Program-made: the position numbers and the translations under genes | Shown here: positions 4,911 to 7,188 of the stretch, piece by piece | Position numbering within the stretch: the first letter of the stretch is position 1 | How the letters are laid out: the number at the start of each line of letters is the position of its first letter | Notes under the pieces: model-generated | What the model was told of the DNA's origin: nothing | The model's input: the letters and a program-made list of their open reading frames with translations, nothing else | Databases searched by the model: none | NCBI GenBank assembly: GCA_030605515.1 | Contig: JAUWIE010000014.1 | Span: 1 to 7,188, forward strand | DNA length: 7,188 bases | Direction: 5' to 3' | DNA from: Thermoplasmatota archaeon | GTDB lineage: Archaea > Thermoplasmatota > E2 > DHVEG-1

Positions 4911-6221
4911 ATGGTCGAAATCTCTCCATTTAAAGGTGTTACATACAATAAAGATAAAATTGAAAGACTAGAAGATGTAATGTCCCCTCCTTATGATATT
5001 ATATCACCTAAAATGCAGGTAGAACTATATGAGAAACATCAAAATAATTTTATTAAATTAATTCTTGGAAAACAATTTTCAGATGATACTGATCAAAATA
5101 ATAGATATACTAGGGCAAAAGAACTATTTAGTTCTTTGATTGATGAATCTATATTAATTAAATCACAAAGTTCAGCTATTTTCCCATATAAAATTGAATA
5201 TAAAGTTAAAAATGAGTTAACGACTATGAACGGATTTTTTGTTTTACTTAAACTTGATCATAGCTATAAAAGTGTTAAAGCGCATGAAAGAACTCTTTCC
5301 AAACCAAAGGCAGATAGATTAAATCTCATGCGAGAATGTCATGCGAATCTTGAACCAATTGAGCTTTTGTATATTGATGAAAATGATTCAATACGCAAGA
5401 AAATAGATAGTTCTCTTAAAAGACCTCTGATCAGTGTTAAAGGATACGATGGATTTACTCATAAATTATGGAAATTGGAAGATGAAGATATTATTAAAAA
5501 AATAACAAGAATTCTTAAAGATAAAATTTTGTTTATAGCAGATGGACATCATAGATATCAGACTGCACTTAATTTTGCTAATGAAATGATGAATAAATCG
5601 GATAAGTATAATGAAAGCTCTGATTTTAATTATCGGATGGTTATCCTTGTAAATATGTTTGATGAAGGTCTTTCTATTCTTCCAACGCATAGATTGATAA
5701 AAATGTCAAATATTAATATGGATAATCTTTTAGATAAATTAAGTCAGCATTTTTCAATTGATAAAAGAAAAATCATGGATAAAGAGAAGGATTATGAGTT
5801 ACTAGGTAGGGGTATTAAAGAAGAATTAGAATCAGATAATCATCATAGATTTGCAATGTATATTAAAGGTATGTATTACATTTTAACATTAAAAGATGAA
5901 AAAGCAATGGATCAGTTTGCAAGTGAACGATCAAAGACCTGGAGAACACTTGATGTTTCAATTTTGCATAAGATGATTCTTGAGCAAATAATGGGAATAA
6001 CGGAGGATAATTTAGAGGATCATGTAAAATATACCCAGGTTGATGAAGAGGCGTTACGATTTGTTGATGAGGAACAGTTTGATCTTTCATTTTTGATGAA
6101 TGCCACCAAAATTGAAGAGTTAAAAGCAATAGCTGAGGCTGGTGAACATATGCCTCAAAAGTCTACATATTTTTTACCAAAGATGCTTTCTGGTCTTGTC
6201 ATGTATAAAATGGATATTTAA
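4911..6221 (+). CDS. DUF1015 family protein with ADGHHR motif
   Basis: This is a 436-residue protein of the DUF1015 family, found in many bacteria and some archaea, mostly without assigned function. The N-terminus is typical: VEISPFKGVTYN (2-13), VMSPPYDIIS (23-32) and NFIKLILGK (46-54). Then come AHERTLSKPKADRLNLMR (124-141), NLEPIELLY (146-154), the hallmark LFIADGHHRYQTAL (207-220) and ILPTHRLIK (256-264). The length matches the family and both ends look complete. The DGHHR box resembles that of ParB/sulfiredoxin-fold free-serine kinases such as SerK, and bacterial DUF1015 genes often stand near serA. A nucleotide-dependent serine-related role is therefore a hypothesis only. No serine-pathway gene is visible here. 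A GAGGT site seven bases upstream supports the ATG. The stop is followed at once by a nine-T run. Confidence 0.88.
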   Translation: MVEISPFKGVTYNKDKIERLEDVMSPPYDIISPKMQVELYEKHQNNFIKLILGKQFSDDTDQNNRYTRAKELFSSLIDESILIKSQSSAIFPYKIEYKVKNELTTMNGFFVLLKLDHSYKSVKAHERTLSKPKADRLNLMRECHANLEPIELLYIDENDSIRKKIDSSLKRPLISVKGYDGFTHKLWKLEDEDIIKKITRILKDKILFIADGHHRYQTALNFANEMMNKSDKYNESSDFNYRMVILVNMFDEGLSILPTHRLIKMSNINMDNLLDKLSQHFSIDKRKIMDKEKDYELLGRGIKEELESDNHHRFAMYIKGMYYILTLKDEKAMDQFASERSKTWRTLDVSILHKMILEQIMGITEDNLEDHVKYTQVDEEALRFVDEEQFDLSFLMNATKIEELKAIAEAGEHMPQKSTYFLPKMLSGLVMYKMDI

Positions 6222-6222
6222 A

Positions 6223-6231
6223 TTTTTTTTT
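6223..6231 (+). terminator. Poly-T terminator of the DUF1015 gene
   Basis: A run of nine T begins two bases after the TAA of the DUF1015 gene. No hairpin precedes it. Archaeal RNA polymerase terminates on T-tracts alone, so this is a plausible end of the transcript. Confidence 0.6.
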
Positions 6232-6330
6232 CTCAAAAAATAAATAATAGATCATTTTTCATAATGTAATTTTTAATAATTTTAATTTTATATTAAAGGA
6301 ATTTTAACATTTTTAATATTTTTACAGGAA

Positions 6331-6349
6331 AGTATTAAATAGTATTAAA
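6331..6349. repeat. Two direct copies of AGTATTAAA, 10-base period
   Basis: AGTATTAAA occurs at 6331-6339 and 6341-6349, so the copies fall on the same face of the helix. They lie in the AT-rich non-coding stretch (6222-6439) before the two mini-ORFs. This could be a tandem binding site, but such a short AT-rich repeat can arise by chance. Confidence 0.4.
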
Positions 6350-6373
6350 AACAAATATTATCATGGTAATAAT

Positions 6374-6407
6374 TAACTATAGCATGTCATATAATAGCTA
6401 TATGTTA
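6374..6407. repeat. Inverted repeat upstream of the mini-ORFs
   Basis: TAACTATAGC (6374-6383) and GCTATATGTTA (6397-6407) pair over ten bases with one bulged T at 6403, around a 13-base loop. It ends 32 bases before the first mini-ORF, where an archaeal promoter or operator would lie. It could be a dimeric repressor site or, if transcribed, a leader hairpin. Confidence 0.45.
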
Positions 6408-6439
6408 GCATTTATTAAAATCGGTAAAGGTGACGAAAA

Positions 6440-6499
6440 ATGCCCATAAGGAAAGCTTCAGATTTGAATTCCCAAAACAATAAGGTGGTGCATAAGTAA
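6440..6499 (+). CDS. Possible 19-residue peptide (leader or first half of a split small gene)
   Basis: The ORF encodes MPIRKASDLNSQNNKVVHK, a hydrophilic, basic peptide with no recognisable family. The ATG is preceded at the right distance by AGGTGA (6428-6433), one of the best ribosome binding sites in the window. This is the main reason to list such a short frame. Its TAA is followed immediately, in the same frame, by the ATG of the next mini-ORF. It may be a leader peptide that couples translation to the membrane peptide. Alternatively, one stop codon may have split a former 54-codon gene. It may also not be a gene at all. Confidence 0.42.
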   Translation: MPIRKASDLNSQNNKVVHK

Positions 6500-6604
6500 A
6501 TGCCTGTGATAGCCATGGTACTCGTAGGTTTTGTAGCTGGTTTATTTACCATGACTATTGTAAGTTTCTATAAATGGTTTTTACAAATTTGGAATGGTGG
6601 CTAA
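6500..6604 (+). CDS. Possible 34-residue single-pass membrane peptide
   Basis: The product starts MPVIAMVLVGFVAGLFTM and has one hydrophobic helix at about residues 3-24, followed by an aromatic, interface-like tail (FYKWFLQIWNGG). No known family is recognised. An AGGTGG site (6483-6488) lies 11 bases before the ATG, further away than ideal. Translation could also restart from the stop codon just upstream. G+C is higher here than in the surrounding spacer and the frame is free of the stops common in AT-rich DNA, which favours a real gene. The hairpin terminator at 6669-6699 would end its transcript. It faces the four-helix membrane gene across that terminator, but no functional link can be shown. 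Confidence 0.5.
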   Translation: MPVIAMVLVGFVAGLFTMTIVSFYKWFLQIWNGG

Positions 6605-6655
6605 AAATTAGTTGTTAGGTATTAATACACAATTTTAAATCAAAGATTTTAATAT

Positions 6656-6699
6656 AAAAAAAAAGATGGAGATAGTAGTTTTTTTCTATCTCAGTTTTT
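6656..6699. terminator. Bidirectional hairpin terminator
   Basis: GAGATAG (6669-6675) and CTATCTC (6686-6692) form a perfect 7-bp stem with a 10-base loop. On the plus strand it is followed by AG and five T (6695-6699). On the minus strand it is followed after four bases by nine T (A-run 6656-6664 on plus). It sits between the converging 34-codon ORF and the four-helix membrane gene and would serve both. Confidence 0.7.
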
Positions 6700-6702
6700 G
6701 TT

Positions 6703-7122
6703 TTATTTTGGAATTTTTGGAATAACTCTTTCAATTTCTTTTGTTTTTCCAGCATCCCAAATAGCTCTAATAGCTAAAATACCTGCAGCTGGTGCAACAA
6801 ACACAGCTATCATTGCTGCAATACTCTGAAAATATGGTCCAATAATATTTACTTCTTCGAACCAGTTAGTACTTCCAGCTGTACCAATTCCAACTAACAA
6901 CAATGCACCTAGTAAAAATGTTGGTACTTTCTCTGGTGTGATGTTTCCTACTGCAAAGAATGTTAAGACACCGACTATAAAACCTAGAATCGCTAGTAGT
7001 AATGTTACATAACCTTGGGTATCTGTCCACACTTTAGCTCCTGTTACTAAACCGACTATAACGGCCACAAGAATTCCGATTAGGAATAACCAGCTTCCAA
7101 TCTTTTTAAACATTTCTTCCAT
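6703..7122 (-). CDS. Four-helix membrane protein of unknown function
   Basis: This 139-residue protein has four predicted membrane helices at about 8-28, 38-59, 67-84 and 97-119. A short amphipathic start (MEEMFKKIGSW) precedes them and a polar, charged tail (residues 123-139, ending PKIPK) follows them. There are no catalytic-looking residues, no Cys and no recognisable transporter motif. I do not recognise the family. The first ATG is chosen over the one three codons later because GGAGTG lies in a purine-rich stretch just upstream. The gene is monocistronic as far as can be seen. A TATA-like element stands upstream and the hairpin terminator begins ten bases after the stop. Composition is less AT-rich than its flanks and Gly/Ala-rich within the helices. 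Confidence 0.8.
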   Translation of the reverse strand: MEEMFKKIGSWLFLIGILVAVIVGLVTGAKVWTDTQGYVTLLLAILGFIVGVLTFFAVGNITPEKVPTFLLGALLLVGIGTAGSTNWFEEVNIIGPYFQSIAAMIAVFVAPAAGILAIRAIWDAGKTKEIERVIPKIPK

Positions 7123-7170
7123 CTCTCACTCCTCTCTTTGCATTTTAAGTTAATGTTTAAATGTTGTTTT

Positions 7171-7184
7171 AATATTTAAATATT
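7171..7184 (-). promoter_or_regulatory. Possible TATA box/palindrome of the four-helix membrane gene
   Basis: AATATTTAAATATT is a perfect 14-base palindrome about 55 bases before the ATG at 7122. Read on the minus strand it contains TTTAAATA, close to the archaeal TATA consensus. A second TTTAAA (7156-7161) is nearer the start and could be used instead. The window ends 4 bases beyond the palindrome, so any upstream BRE or regulator site cannot be judged. Confidence 0.4.
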
Positions 7185-7188
7185 ATGT

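Noticed and set aside
5466..6129. Minus-strand ORFs at 5466-5690 and 5863-6129
   Set aside because: Both are antisense to the well-supported DUF1015 gene and lack any initiation signal or recognisable domain.
6222..6439. tRNA, CRISPR or other RNA gene in the AT-rich spacer
   Set aside because: No cloverleaf, no regularly spaced repeats and no GC-rich island could be found. Only the short repeats listed are visible.

Overview
The window looks like an AT-rich archaeal chromosome segment. The evidence is a compact minus-strand operon of archaeal information-processing genes: Pus10, ribosomal protein L21e, RNA polymerase subunit Rpo4 (RpoF), a DUF655 protein and the 16S rRNA dimethyltransferase RsmA/KsgA. 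This gene order is familiar from Euryarchaeota. Extended Shine-Dalgarno sites (AGGTGG, AGGTGA) and TATA-like boxes in place of -35/-10 promoters fit the same picture. A Thermoplasmatota-type or similar sediment lineage is a guess and cannot be fixed from this window.

Left edge (1-588): two nested mobile elements. Bases 1-88 are the 3' end of a group II intron, with a complete domain V, a complete domain VI and its bulged branch-point A. The intron interrupts the transposase gene of an IS3-family insertion sequence, whose 3' exon (89-558) carries the last two residues of the DDE triad. The right inverted repeat of the insertion sequence ends at 588, only 4 bases from the stop codon of the next gene.

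593-1309 (minus) encodes a pyroglutamyl-peptidase (C15 family) with an intact Glu/Cys/His triad and, unusually, an N-terminal signal or anchor segment.

1386-4795 (minus) is the operon. In transcription order it is a 48-residue two-helix membrane protein (easily missed because a longer spurious frame covers it), pus10, rpl21e, rpo4, the DUF655 gene and rsmA. The products act in tRNA modification, the ribosome, RNA polymerase and rRNA methylation, so this is a housekeeping gene-expression cluster.

4911-6221 (plus) is divergent from the operon and encodes a DUF1015 protein with an ADGHHR box. 6222-6702 is very AT-rich. It contains two tiny in-frame tandem ORFs (19 and 34 codons, the second a predicted single-pass membrane peptide), an upstream inverted repeat and a bidirectional hairpin terminator. 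6703-7122 (minus) encodes a four-helix membrane protein of unknown function with its own promoter near the right edge.

The least routine parts are the intron-in-IS nesting, the secreted-type Pcp, the small membrane protein heading the operon and the tandem mini-ORFs. All database-dependent claims are marked as inference.
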